Source: Spinellus fusiger (Eukaryota; Mucoromycota; Mucoromycetes; Mucorales; Phycomycetaceae). Taken from it: DNA of 64,000 bases. The first letter of the stretch is position 1. Each line of letters starts with the position of its first letter. The notes under the pieces are model-generated. The model was not told where the DNA came from, ran no database searches, and saw only the letters and a list, made by a program, of their open reading frames with translations. Location of the stretch: the NCBI GenBank assembly GCA_025094145.1, contig JALLLS010000039.1:124001-188000 (forward strand). The letters are read 5' to 3'. Positions 33,545-46,021 of the stretch are shown one piece after another. The translations under genes were made by a program, and so were the position numbers.

Positions 33545-36316
33545 ATGATGCCTTTTCAACCTACGGATGGCACATTTCCCGCCTATAATCAACTGCCTTT
33601 TGGCAATTATTCTCATTCTCCCAGCCTATCTTCCAATCTATCTTTTTCACAAAACGACTTCTCAACACTGGATCCAGCAGATCTTAGTTTTGTCAACCAA
33701 AACACAGGCATTCATCCTCATGGGTCAGGTTCTTTCCAAGCACCCTTTTCACCTGTCACTATGATGAACTCGCCTGTGAATATTCAAAACACAGGTATGC
33801 GCTTGCCAAGGCTCTTTACTAAAGCAACCTAGCACTTCAAACACAACTGCAGCATAACAGAATGTATTCCATGAATGATATAGGTTCCATGTCACCACAA
33901 ACATTTTTGTACCAGCAACAGCAACAAGCACAGCAGCAACAACAGCAACAACAGCAACAAGCACAACAGCAACAACAACAACACAACAACAACAACAACA
34001 GCAACAACAACAGCAACAACAACAGCAACAACAACAAGCACAACAGCAACAGGCGCTGGCTATGAATAGAGGTATACACTATGGATAAACATGCTAATCC
34101 CTCAGTCAAGCAATCCCCCAATCAGTCCCCAGCACCTAACAATACCCCATTTCAAGCAGTGAATAGCTCACCCATGATGATCAATAGTCCTAGTCTTGGT
34201 GGTTATCCAGGTATTGACTCTAATTTACTGCTTATTTACTTGTAGTATCTTCTCCTATGGTGGCTAGTCATGCCCAGTCGCCTATGAGCTATGTGCACCA
34301 AGTGAATGATATGAGCTCCCCCATGGTAACTATTTGTCAATGTCTGGATCCTCTCCCTATGTTTACTATTGCTATAGAAGATGATACCTTCTCAAGCCAA
34401 CAACCTTTACTTGCACAACACCCCCAGTTATGGACAGCCACCGATGCGACACGATACGCTCCTAGGACAGAGTGTCATGGGAAACGCCTCTCCCCTTGTG
34501 ACAGCAAGAAAGGTAGATGAGACAATAAGCAGAGCAAATGGCATAGTGTGTTGAAGAGTATTCTACAGGCGGGGGTAGAAGACATGCTGCCACCCAAGTC
34601 CTACTCTCCAGCTGTCCCCACCCACATCCAATCTCCCATGTCAGTCCAGTCGCCTCCTGTGCATCGACGCTCAGTCACACCTGGCAGTGCTACTTCCACC
34701 CCTCGACAACAACAACGACAACTAGACACATCAGCAAAAAAGGCACGTGCAAGATCACCAGCAATAGAGACAGCTCAGTCTTCACCAAAGCCAAGAGATA
34801 AATTTGAGAAGGAGGAAGAACCTACTTTGGTGACTTATGTGCCAAAGACACGCAATGTTGAGACATATGGTGGCATTGATCTCAAGTACTTTGATAAGTT
34901 TGAGATTAAGCCTGTGATTCCTCATCTAGTGGAATTAGGTAAGTGACCTGAGTGGGTGTATAGAACAATGCTCTGACTCCTGTTCTCTCTTTCTCTACGC
35001 TTTATATCCACTCTATCCACACCTTATATCCACACCTTATATCCACACCTTATATCCACACCTTATATCTACTAGGTGCCATTGATATCCAGGCACTCAT
35101 CATGTCCCTTCGATCAGGCATGAAAATGGAAGTCACTAACGCGCTCAATGTACTGACCATGCTCATTGTACAACAACCTTCACTGCCTCTTCATCAATGT
35201 GAGGATTTACTGGATCTCCTATTAGACATATTAGAGAAAGACTTTTTTGGCTATTCTACACGCTTCCAAAAGAAACCTCTTCCTTCACCCCAGGCAGAAT
35301 CCAACTACGCAGAACTGTTTGATATGTCCCTGGATGAGATGAAGAGTTTAATACCATGTTTAGAGGAAAGCACATCTGAACTGTGGTTATCACTAAGAGA
35401 ACGCTGCTTATGTATCTTCCATCTACTCCGTAACCTTTCTTTCATGTCAGATAATATGACTTATTTGATAAAACACCAACGGTTTCTTCGTACATTGGCA
35501 CAAATAGCCAGTACATCTCGCGACAACCACCAAGAAGCATGGTTTGTTGGTATACGAAGAATGGACACACTAGACCACCGAAAGACCATCCTTGTGATAT
35601 TCTCCAACATTGCTATGCTATTGATACTGGATGAATTCACAAGTAGTTCACTGATTCATCTTGTCCACGACTTTCTTATTCATGGACCCGAAACGTATTA
35701 TTCTACCCTTGCTATTGATCTGTGGGCCAAGATGGCAGTTCATTATGAGAATCGCAAAGTGCTTTCTCAAATGGTGAACAAGAGCAACATCTTTACTCTC
35801 TTGTTGGCTGTATGGCAAGAACTGAGTGCTGTGATTCGTCGTGATTTTTTCTCGGTGGAAGGAAGAGTGGTTTTTGCTCTAAATACTTCACAATTGGCTA
35901 CACTTGAAATGTCCATGATGGGATTGTACAATATCATGGTGATTACAGAAGAGGTTGAGCTTCGACAAAAGATCATTGAGCAGGACAGAAGTGTGCCTAT
36001 GATGTTACTAAGATTGTGCATCTCTCTAGCTGAATCTGGCAACCAACATTTTAGTGTAGTAACAAAGCGAGGCATTGAAGTGGTGCGAGGCTTGATTTGT
36101 GGAGGAGACGGTATGAAGCGACGTATGACGATGCAAGAAACAGAAAAGAATGAAAGTCCCAAGATGTGTTTAATTCATGGTGTATTGGACATGGCCTGTC
36201 TTGAGGAGAAACTGATGGTGGCTACTGTAAAGACAAGCACAGATCCAGAGATCATACGTGAGCTATCTGATTTTGTTGCTTTGATAGACAATGAAATAGC
36301 AGTTGGAACATTATAA
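33545..36316 (+). CDS. SWI1/ARID1-like subunit of a SWI/SNF chromatin remodeller; no ARID seen; frame slip in the polyQ
   Basis: About nine exons. The N-terminus is low-complexity (MMPFQPTDGTFPAYNQLPFG). It is followed by a Gln stretch at 33910-34060, Pro/Ser/Gln-rich segments and a conserved C-terminal half: NVETYGGIDLKYFDKFEIKP near 34855, then the helical-repeat region of 35102-36316 (SELWLSLRERCLCIFHLLRN, LWAKMAVHYENRKVLSQM, SQLATLEMSMMGLYNIM). The C-terminal half resembles the SWI1/BAF250 C-terminal domain, which ties the subunit to the complex. In known SWI1/ARID1 an ARID DNA-binding domain precedes it; none is readable between the polyQ and that domain. In the Gln tract the frame slips by one base near 33980: CAA/CAG upstream, AAC downstream, while the next exon fits only the CAA/CAG frame. 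The intron at 34940-35075 contains a 13-base tandem repeat. Confidence 0.8.
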
Positions 36317-36829
36317 AAAAGAGTGTTGGTTTTTTTTCTCTTCTTTTTCTTCTTTCAATCTATCTATTTATCCCATTTATTGTTTTTATTGTTATTGTTT
36401 TCTATCTATTATGCAGAAACAAGAGTGCATTTCATTGCTTAGTAGGAGAATGAATAGTAGGAGAATTATACCAGTTGGGTTGAATGGAAGTAGAGGACAT
36501 TTGTTATGCCATGCTTTATTGATTGGTGTCTATCTATTTTCATTAAGTAAACAAAAATATACTGGTTGTGATGAAGAAAGAAACAAAGGAAGAAACAAAG
36601 GAAGACTATACAAAGTACAACCAAGCAAGCAAAACAAAACAAAACAAACAAAACAAAACAAACAAAATATAAATAAGATAAAGAGTCAACAGGTATGAAA
36701 ACAAACAAACAAACGAACAAACAAACAAACGAAAAGAACAAACGAAAAAGATAAAGTGTGCGGGAGTGAATAAGAGGAGGGAGATGTATGTATAACAAAG
36801 AAAAGGGGGAGGAGAGGGAGAGGAGGAAA
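36317..36829. other. Low-complexity intergenic region between convergent genes
   Basis: Rich in aaac/aaacaaac simple repeats (36625-36750). No gene seen. Confidence 0.6.
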
Positions 36830-37996
36830 TTATTTGGCACGTCTTGTTCGTTTCTGGCGTGCGCTGTCTGTATCAGGATCGTCTGGTGTGGAGGGAGTGT
36901 GATCACGCTTAGGACTATAACGATATTCTGGAAATGCTTCTTTATGAGCCTGTTTTTCTTCTTCCGCCAGATCGTGCCACGGTTTCTTTTCTCGCTCCGT
37001 CAATTTGGCCCAACGACGTGAAGCACGTCTATCAGCACAATAAAGAAAAGGTAAGTTTTTCATTGTCATTGAGAAAGTAGTTGTAGAAAACTCACTTTGA
37101 TATTTCCTCTGCCCTTAATGTAGGATCTTGGGATTTAAGGGCTTGTCCATAATGGCAACGGAACTAAATAAAGACATAAGGTTGAGTGAGTAAGAAACAT
37201 CAATGAGGAAGCTGGACAAAGACTACTTACATGAATCCATGCATTTCGAGGTCGTTTGATATGTGCATTCTTTGTGAGGAACATACTCTGATCCATAGTG
37301 ACAGGTGCACCATGGACCATAAATGAGACTTGCGTGTAGGCACGCGTAGAACCCTCTGTAGACAGTGTGTCTTTGTTCTGCTGGGTTAATCGGAGTGCAT
37401 TCACCAATGTCTCTGCTACCAGACTGCCTGTTCTTTGATTAACAGAAGAGGAGGCTGCAGTGGCTGCTGCTGCTGCCATGGTGGGTGAAATGGGTCCATT
37501 GGATTGAGTTGATGATAGTGTCTGACAAGATCGACTGGAAGGCAGGTGCTTACCCTCCGCTCCAATGGCGGGGTTAGAGTGGGTCACATAAGGCTGTTGA
37601 GATGAATGGCGCGAGTGTGATGCATGGACAGTCTTTCTCGTTGCCTCAAACAAGGGAAACACAAAAGATCCATGGCCGCTGAATTGAGGAACAGGTTCTA
37701 AAAACGGTGGTGGAGAGAAAGAATAGACGCATTCTTCTCGCTTGAGTAAAGGAGAAGTGGGTGAAGGTGGTCTCTCTAAACAAAGGGTGAGTCTACGGAC
37801 TGTTAAAATAATAAAATAAAAAAGAGAGCTTACCTGGCATTGAGTCACACATGTCAAGAATAGGCGCAAGTTCTATAGGAGAAGCAGAAGGTGGTGGTGT
37901 CGGGAGTGGATAGCGCATGTAAGAGTAGGGTTGGCATGTAGACATTGAGTCGGCACAATAGGTTGGAAAGGCAGTAGACAAAGTTTCGAATTGCAT
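36830..37996 (-). CDS. HMG-box (MATA_HMG/SOX-like) transcription factor
   Basis: Four exons on the minus strand: 37996 to about 37837, about 37775-37234, about 37160-37100, and about 37029-36830. The start MQFETLSTAFPTYCADSM was chosen because upstream codons in the same frame look non-coding. A Ser/Pro-rich N-terminal region is followed by the HMG box near the C-terminus: NAHIKRPRNAWIHFRCHYGQ, LRAEEISKRASRRWAKL, EKKPWHDLAEEEKQAHKEAF, PEYRYSPKR. KRPRNAWI and the WHDLA segment are typical of sequence-specific HMG proteins that bend DNA (Ste11, MAT-HMG, Rox1-like). A basic tail, RQKRTRRAK, ends at 36830. Whether it acts in mating or general repression cannot be told. No sex-locus neighbours are seen. 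Confidence 0.85.
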
Positions 37997-38189
37997 TGAA
38001 GAAAGAGAGGGGGAAAGAAAGAAAGAAGAAAGAAAGGATCCTTTTGACTGGCTTTTAATACTACAATAACAAGCAAAAACAAGACGCGCATTATTATCCT
38101 TTGGCCTCATTCTTGTTGCTCCGATAAAGACTGGCACTTTCTGTAAAAAGAAAAATGTTAAGGCTGGATCTCCTTGACGCTACTTCGGC

Positions 38190-38375
38190 TTAAGTTCCGT
38201 TTGTCTCACCTGCCTCCTTAACAATAACTAGCGCCGAAGCACTTAGTTCCATGTCCGACAAGGGAATCTCGACGCACGAGTCATTCGTTACCATGGCAGT
38301 AAGGTCTCTGGATTTCAGGCAGTCACACTTCTTCCTGCGATAGTATCTTTGGATACCCTCTCTACGCTGACTCAC
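38190..38375 (-). other. Unrecognised coding-like fragment
   Basis: A 61-residue frame with non-repetitive, protein-like composition (YYRRKKCDCLKSRDL, NDSCVEIPLSDMELSAS). It lies upstream of the HMG gene and just outside the inverted repeat. No family recognised; it may be chance or an exon remnant. The remainder of 37997-38480 shows nothing clear. Confidence 0.25.
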
Positions 38376-38480
38376 GTGATATTAATAGAGATATTCAGTA
38401 AAGTATATTCGTACTGACTAGTAGGATTTCGTTTGTAACAATTAAAAAAGTAAAGCGGAAGACAGCCGAGACAGGTGGAA

Positions 38481-39095
38481 ACAATAGGCACAACACGATG
38501 CTATCCTATAGTGTTGTTCTCCGACCTCACCTATCGGATCCAGTGTCTCCTTATTATGGTCTGGCGGTCATTGACTGTATTCTTTCCTTGTGTGTTTGGA
38601 TACTTTGTGATAACTCTTTATCTTTATTGCAAAAACCCTCGCTTGTTTTGTCACGCCCTCTTTTTTTCTTTTTTTTTCTTTCTTTCTCTAGCTTATTCTG
38701 TCATCGGAATGGATAAATAAATAAAGGAAATACTCAAACATGACGACATGTTCTGTAGAGTGTTTTTATGTTACTGCTGGGCCCTGACATTAATACATCC
38801 TACCAGGGTCTATGCTGCACTATCTATCATTCTCTGTTATTGTCTATCTGTCTGTGGTTACAATCTATGTGTGTATCTATGTATCTATGTATCTATGTAT
38901 CTATGTATCTATGTATCTATGTATCTATGTATCTATGTGGTCACGATTTATGTATCTACATGTTGCTGAGATATCATTTAGTGAAGCACATTATTCTACA
39001 GGCTAATGTTCATCAAGGCACATTTAGTGCTAACATTGTTGAGCCACTATGTTTCATCGGAATACTCCACAATCAATACGAATACTGATTTCTCT
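38481..39095. repeat. Inverted duplication P2, left arm
   Basis: 615 bases repeated in reverse at 40837-41499. Outer coordinates sum to 79980 and inner ones to 79932; the 48-base difference is explained by the internal tandem repeat. Flanks differ outside both ends. Open frames in the arms are short and repeat-driven; no gene is recognised. Confidence 0.9.
38874..38937. repeat. 8-base tandem repeat tatctatg, 8 units
   Basis: Eight perfect copies in the left arm of P2. The matching tract in the right arm has 14. Confidence 0.9.
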
Positions 39096-40836
39096 CTCCA
39101 TGTCTTTAAATTAATACTTCATTACTCCATAATACTTGTATTAATATCTTTTTAGCTATTTATTCTGTATTATTCAGTAGTCATTTACCATTCTACCCAT
39201 GACAAATGCTAAAACTCTTTGTTTGTATAAAATACAATAATTCAGCCTTTTTGTGGTCTTTAAGATAAAAAGTTAAACATAAAGAAGGTTGTAATGTTTG
39301 TGATACTCAGACCACAATTGTAACCATAGCTTTCAATAGGATCAAAAGTTTTTTTTTGGTTGTAGAGAAATTTGCCTCTTAAACTGTCTTCTAATTTTAT
39401 TGGTTGCACTGTATTGTATTGTACTATAATGTACTGTGCTGCACAGTATTGTATTTTATTGTATTGTATTGTACTGTACTGTGCTGTGCTGTATTGTTTG
39501 ATTAATTCTGTGTCTTTTGTAGTGATAGTATCTCTTTTTCTTTTTATATTAACTATGCACCTAATGAATTCTTGTAAGTCTGCATCTCATCTGCTAGATC
39601 TCTTAGTGAGTTACTCATGTAACACTCCATCTCTAATTTATCAACAGTGAAGAGATTTTAAAGGTAAGGATCCTGTTGATCTTAGGCAAATATTCAGCAT
39701 GAAAGATAGAATAAATACAAATCAAACACATAAGCAATTATCGGTCAACTGTTGATAACTCATCATTGTACTTGTACTAAAAAAAGATATTTTATTTATC
39801 TCCTTTGCTTTGGTACTACTTGCTAAAGCTTACCCATTTTCTTGGTTCAAAAACCAGTTCACGGATTTTTACGTCAGATCATACGAAATCAATAATCTCA
39901 CAACACACAACACACCATCCTACTTATTTCACGCTATTGTAGTTCATGGAAACCTAAATAGGTAAAATTTACTATCCACTGTACTGTCTAGTAATAATAT
40001 ATATTTATAAGACCAAGGCTATAACAATAAAAAACAGGGAGAGAAAAAACGTGGATTAACTATTAATAAATAAGATACAAAAGTATTGTATGTTTGTGTT
40101 TATATGCCTTCACCTTTATGTTCTGAGTTGAGTAACCTTAGAGGTATTCAGGGAGTTCATTGGTTCTCCTTGAATCTTGAATTGTTATTCAACGAGTTTC
40201 AAGTTATTGTTCATTCAAGGCTTGTACTTTTGTCATAAAATACAACTGAAGTTGTTTTGTCAAGATGGAAGGCTATACACTTGAGTGAGATATCCTTGTT
40301 ATTTGTTTTTGTGAGAATATTGATCTTCTGTAAACCGTATCAATAAAGAACAAACGAGTTACAATTACTGTTCTGTACTTTATTCAACACTTTTTAATGG
40401 GAGAGCATAGGCTTAATACTTTTTATTTGTTTATTCATGTCAAGTTGGTATATCCATCTTAGTAAAGACATCTTTGGGCTTGTTTAGCTACACAGTTGAA
40501 TGAATAGCAACTCTAATTCCTAAGTTTAGTACATTAAATGTTGGCAATTTTTATAAGATACAATAAAAACATCAATTGAATTCAACATTTTCTATAGAAT
40601 AAAGCCTATCTTATTCAACTTTTTATTCTATTCAACTTTATTTAGCAAAAGCTTTCAGATGCATGAATTGAAAAGCGAAATGGCCCGTGGCTGCAGTTTT
40701 CATTCGGATATTCCCGACCCATTTAATGAATGAGTTTCAAATACAGTTTAAAGATCTAATTTGATGGAATAGGGATTCTAATTTAATTGAACAATCATCA
40801 GAGAATGACTGGTTGAGGATTAAAAGTCCCATAGAA
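39096..40836. other. Spacer of inverted duplication P2
   Basis: About 1.7 kb of AT-rich DNA. A tgtattgtac-type simple repeat lies at 39405-39500. No gene or element recognised. Confidence 0.55.
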
Positions 40837-41499
40837 AGAGAAATCAGTATTCGTATTGATTGTGGAGTATTCCGATGAAACATAGTGGCTCAACAATGTT
40901 AGCACTAAATGTGCCTTGATGAACATTAGCCTGTAGAATAATGTGCTTCACTAAATGATATCTCAGCAACATGTAGATACATAAATCGTGACCACATAGA
41001 TACATAGATACATAGATACATAGATACATAGATACATAGATACATAGATACATAGATACATAGATACATAGATACATAGATACATAGATACATAGATACA
41101 TAGATACACACATAGATTGTAACCACAGACAGATAGACAATAACAGAGAATGATAGATAGTGCAGCATAGACCCTGGTAGGATGTATTAATGTCAGGGCC
41201 CAGCAGTAACATAAAAACACTCTACAGAACATGTCGTCATGTTTGAGTATTTCCTTTATTTATTTATCCATTCCGATGACAGAATAAGCTAGAGAAAGAA
41301 AGAAAAAAAAAGAAAAAAAGAGGGCGTGACAAAACAAGCGAGGGTTTTTGCAATAAAGATAAAGAGTTATCACAAAGTATCCAAACACACAAGGAAAGAA
41401 TACAGTCAATGACCGCCAGACCATAATAAGGAGACACTGGATCCGATAGGTGAGGTCGGAGAACAACACTATAGGATAGCATCGTGTTGTGCCTATTGT
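40837..41499. repeat. Inverted duplication P2, right arm
   Basis: 663-base reverse copy of 38481-39095, with 6 more units of the 8-base repeat (14 units, catagata as read on +, 40995-41106). Confidence 0.9.
40995..41106. repeat. 8-base tandem repeat, 14 units (right arm)
   Basis: Complement of the tatctatg tract of the left arm, longer by exactly 48 bases. Confidence 0.9.
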
Positions 41500-42129
41500 C
41501 TTTTTATTGGCCTCATCTCTCTCGATCTTTAGCGCTGCTGAATACGTGGATAGTTTGCTACCCTAACAACTAAACTAGAACATCCAATTTTACTCAAACT
41601 ATAGTTGTACTTTATGTCATATTGGCTCATCTTTTGCACATGAAATTAGGTCAATTTTATGCAGATTATTTGCTTGACTCTACTGCCTTTCACAAACACT
41701 GACAAGAGAACATCTAATGATGAAGAACCCCTAGAAGTAGCGTATAACTGGTCTTTATTTATTTATTAATAGAAACAAACAGACTCTTAATAAAGTTAAG
41801 ACAGGCCTCCTCTTGTCTTAGTTTTATCACCAGTACTAGTACCTATATTACTAATGATAAGTTGGTGTCATTTTAAGGTGTCATTCTATGCAGTCAGTCT
41901 TTGTCTTTAGAACCGACACAATAGCACGTTGTAAAGAATGTTTGTTGACAGGTTACAGCTAAGCTATACCTAACATAGAAATTCGTGTCTGCTCATGTTC
42001 AAAAACACATTTGAGCTGACAAACGGAACAAGTTTGTATCTTCTTTTTTTTTTTAAAAAAAAAGTGAAAACTTAAAACTTAAAACTTAAAACTACATTGC
42101 AAGTCTTATTATTATAATAGTGAGAGGCA
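41500..42129. other. Intergenic region
   Basis: No gene recognised. A T-run/A-run palindrome lies at 42042-42063, followed by an aaaacttaaa triplication at 42066-42093. Confidence 0.5.
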
Positions 42130-43437
42130 GCAACACCTTTTATCCAACGTGGCACCTTTGCTCAATGGCTCGGTCTCTTGTGTGTTTGTGCACCCACTAC
42201 TCACCTAATCCATACCTACAGTAACACTTACAAAGAGAGTGTTTTTAGTCCTGTCTCAGCTATTACCACCAAGAAGAAAAAAACATCCAAGATGTTGTCT
42301 GCTGTGTGTATTTTTCATTGGCAGCCTTTTCTCCACTCCACTTCCTTATACCTAGCGTGCATTTGTCTCGACATGTCACACCTATTTCCTTATTCTGTGT
42401 AGCATGGCCTATTTCTGTGGCATGAAGGCTGCTGACATGTGCTACCTAGCCAGAGACAGTCTACTGAGTGCTGCAGGTGAAGTGTTGGGCCATGGCGCTC
42501 TTTCACCTCAGCATTCACTAGTGGATGCGGCCGACCGGTGCTAGGATAGCTGTGGTGGCGGATGGCTATCCGAACACTGGATCTATTGTGTCTAAAGTAC
42601 TAGATGTACTAGGACCACTGTATTTATTGAGTCTGCCAAATCTGTTGAACCTGCCGAACCTGTCAAACAAACTAAACACAGTAACAGAGCGTGTTTCTTC
42701 CAAGCACTGTCTTTAGTGATTATATATTGAACAGTACCATTGTATAAAAGCATCAAAAGATAATAATAATCAACATTTGTTATAGAAGCATATAGAACTC
42801 TATTGAAAACACGGGTAAAAAACTGACGTTGATTCTGAGAGATGCAAACAGTAACTTTGAATATCTGATGTGTATTTCCCCAGACGATAAACTCCAGTAC
42901 CAAGTATTTGCCTAGAATCAAGCATCAAATATCAAGTATACATCAGACTCTCTCTACCAGACAGTGGCATTGGGACATCTCATACTAGTCAGGCAGATAT
43001 AGATAACTCCAGACCTTTGCACATTCTCATTGCCTTTTATTCTCCACAACCATATCTGTAGACATACAGTCTCTTGCTGCATCCACTTTAATTTCATAAA
43101 AAATAAAGTATTCCAATTAAACCTAATTTCTTCCGAGCAAGGTGAGCCTATTTTATTTAAGAAAAAAATTCCTTGCACTCTTAAGCGTATTATTGTAATA
43201 CAGCCTAAAAACGATTAGAAAGTAAGAACACACTCAGTCTTGGATAGTAGAGACGGTCCGCCCTTTGCATTTGACACGGAAGGTACTCAAGAAATCCTTC
43301 TAGACCTCACAATGGTGGCGATACTTCAAACAAAGTTTATGCGCTATGCTGCGAATAAGAATAGAAGAAAAAATATAGATGCAGTCCCACCATCAAGACA
43401 GGTACACACACCAAGTAGTAGGATCAAATAAAACAGT
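42130..43437 (+). pseudogene. Unrecognised coding-like islands, probably a decayed gene
   Basis: Several plus-strand stretches look like protein but lie in different frames separated by stops: MKAADMCYLARDSLLSAAGE near 42425, RIAVVADGYPNTGSIVSKVL near 42545, KLTLILRDANSNFEYLMCIS near 42815, YTSDSLYQTVALGHLILVRQ near 42940, and FAFDTEGTQEILLDLTMVAI near 43265, ending IK at 43431. Some may be true exons with introns between them. I do not recognise the family. Read as one gene it needs several frame changes not explained by clear GT-AG pairs. Confidence 0.35.
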
Positions 43438-46021
43438 TATTCTATCAAAAACTACGATTTGTCTTCATAGTTGGAGTATGTAGTGTCCCTATAAACAATG
43501 TAGTCTATTTTGTGGTATGTATATACATATATATATAAAGTAAAAATTGTTTACAGTAAGATAGTCTTTATGACTTTTGATAACACTGAATGAACCACCC
43601 TGATATTACTACTGATACAATTAGTGATAGGAATGAAGTGCTAATGTTGAAAGCTATACTATACTATTTTTATAACAGGCATAGATAGGGATTTGGCTGA
43701 ATAGATCCTAAAAACAATGAATTGAATTTTTGTACTTTTGTTCTATTCATATATCTCTGTCTAGAAACTCTATCTTATCGCTATAGCTACTTGTTCATTA
43801 GCTTATTTTCTGGCTAGCTTTATTCACTAGTGTATTTGATAAATAATAGATGCTTAATAAAGTCTTGCAATGTTTTGTGATACATTGTTTACACAAAGGA
43901 AAAAACATGGATGAATAGATGGATTAATAATATCTACTATAATGAATATGTGCTCCGTGTTTTCATAATGTCTAACTACTAACGCTTCTACCTGTTTTTG
44001 CCTATATAGTATATTTAAATGGATTCTATACCTTTGGTTTTGGTTTTTAGTTTTTCCCGATAGGCCATTGATAGATATAATTACAGTATCTCCCTATTTA
44101 CTCTCAGGTCAATTGCTATTAAAAACTAGACTTTTACTTATATATATTAACAAAATAAATATTATCTCCTGATATGTTAAGATATATTCTTTCTTCTACT
44201 AATAATCCTTCTATGCATAAATATACTTTACTATTGCATTAAAAGAAGGTTCAAGACAAAAAGACACTTGACTAAGATCTTAAGCCATTTTTGTTCTAAT
44301 TCCGTGTAGATTACAGTTCTTCTTACATTTAGTTTATATACTCTAATCAAACAAGTGATTGTTCTCATTGTTTATTATTTTATTAATCCTATAGTAAGTA
44401 ATTCAGATACATTTCAGTCTTATTCTCATTAAGTTTAATGTATTATCAATGGAGCTCTGTATAGTTATAAGTGGGGTCGTCTAAATTGAGGTTTGAAATT
44501 ATTCTTTCTGGATGAAAATAAGGCATTACTAATATACCATTCATTTTGCATGTGTAGCATAATGGTTGCCTATAAGTTTGTATTTTAAATGAAAAATAAT
44601 AACGATAAAGTCTCTTCTCAATACTGCCTATCAAACAACTATAACTTATATCTACTTTATACTATAATACTATTATACTATAATTAGCTTCATGTTTTGT
44701 TTGTAACTTTCTTATTCAATAGCCTTTTTTTCCTAAATAGCAAATGGTACTCTTTATCACATTTAGTTTTTGCAATGAAGCATTAAGTTTCAATCTAAAA
44801 AAAAGCTTACTCATATTAATATTTTATGTCTTATAATAAAACAGAGCCATCTTTAAATACTTCAGATTGAATTTTTAATAATAATAATAAAAAGCTTATA
44901 GCATGACCTGTGATAAACAAGGAAAAATTATTAGGTTTGGATATTTTCTTGTATTTTTATCTATTTTATAGCTTTAATAACAATAAAATACTGTGTATTT
45001 CTTTAATATTGTATTTAAAAGTTGAAGATTATATAATAAACAACATTCACTAGGATGCTCAATTCAAATAACTATAGTGAAATATTATTGTTTATTCAAA
45101 GTCGAATGAATCCTCTCAAGAAGTTTATTATTGTTTATGATTTTATTATAATCCTATTGGAGAGCTAATCGTGTTACAAATGAATCAACGTTTTGTGCCA
45201 TACTTTTTTTCGGGCCGTTGTAACTTACTGATATAAAATAGTACGTGGAACTTGACACAAGACCTCCATGTTTGCCATAGAAATGACTCGTTTGAAGAAG
45301 AAAAAAGTAATGTTTAACTCATTTTGTATCCAATGAAATATGGAATTCTTATAAAGATTGCGGATGGCAGCAGCTAACTAACAAATACTTTCCACCCGCT
45401 GTATTTTTTCTTTTCAAATAGAAAGAAATTAAAGCCCATGATTATGGACGGTAATATAAGAAATGCAAAACTGTAACAACAAACAACTCTATTTAGTTCT
45501 ACGCATTTCTTAGTATGATTGTACCGTTGGTTCTTTACTGGTTTTTATTGGTTTATTCTTCTCCACTATTAAATGATAACAGTTAAGAATACAACTTTTA
45601 TTTCTCCATCAGGCTAGTTTTTAACCTAAATTTATTTTTATTTTTTATTAAATTATTTCAAGTAACCCTAAAATACCATTCAAATATAAGATTAGCGAGA
45701 AAAGGAATCGTAATGGTAAATAAACTAAGTCTTTCAATGTATAAACGCCCATACTTACTATGGCGCCATTTCTTTTTCTCCTTTTTTCTTAATTTCATGC
45801 AAATTGTATTACAAAATAAGGTCTTTAGCACTCGTGAGTGATTTTTTTTATATAGAAAATATTAAGTCAACCTATCCTCAATGTTTGTATACTCATAATA
45901 TTCAGACTTTAAGATCAATGACGCCCTGGAAGCACTCAATAGACCTCTGTTGAATATCTTTAGGGCTATTATTTTATTATAATCTTAATATTTTATTGGT
46001 TAGTTTTTGACTGTAAATTTG
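43438..46021. other. 2.6 kb AT-rich region without recognisable genes
   Basis: Very AT-rich, with only short open frames of low-complexity composition (e.g. 44446-44634). No RNA gene, transposon end or tandem array recognised. Confidence 0.6.

Noticed and set aside
36830..37996. Mucoralean sex locus (HMG gene between a transporter and an RNA helicase gene)
   Set aside because: The neighbours are a SWI1-like gene and an inverted repeat; the helicase in this window is a DHX29-type 20 kb away, and no triose-phosphate transporter is seen.
38748..39088. Several overlapping frames in the P2 arms (and mirror copies at 40844-41232)
   Set aside because: Most of their length is the translated 8-base tandem repeat; no family resemblance and no intron logic.
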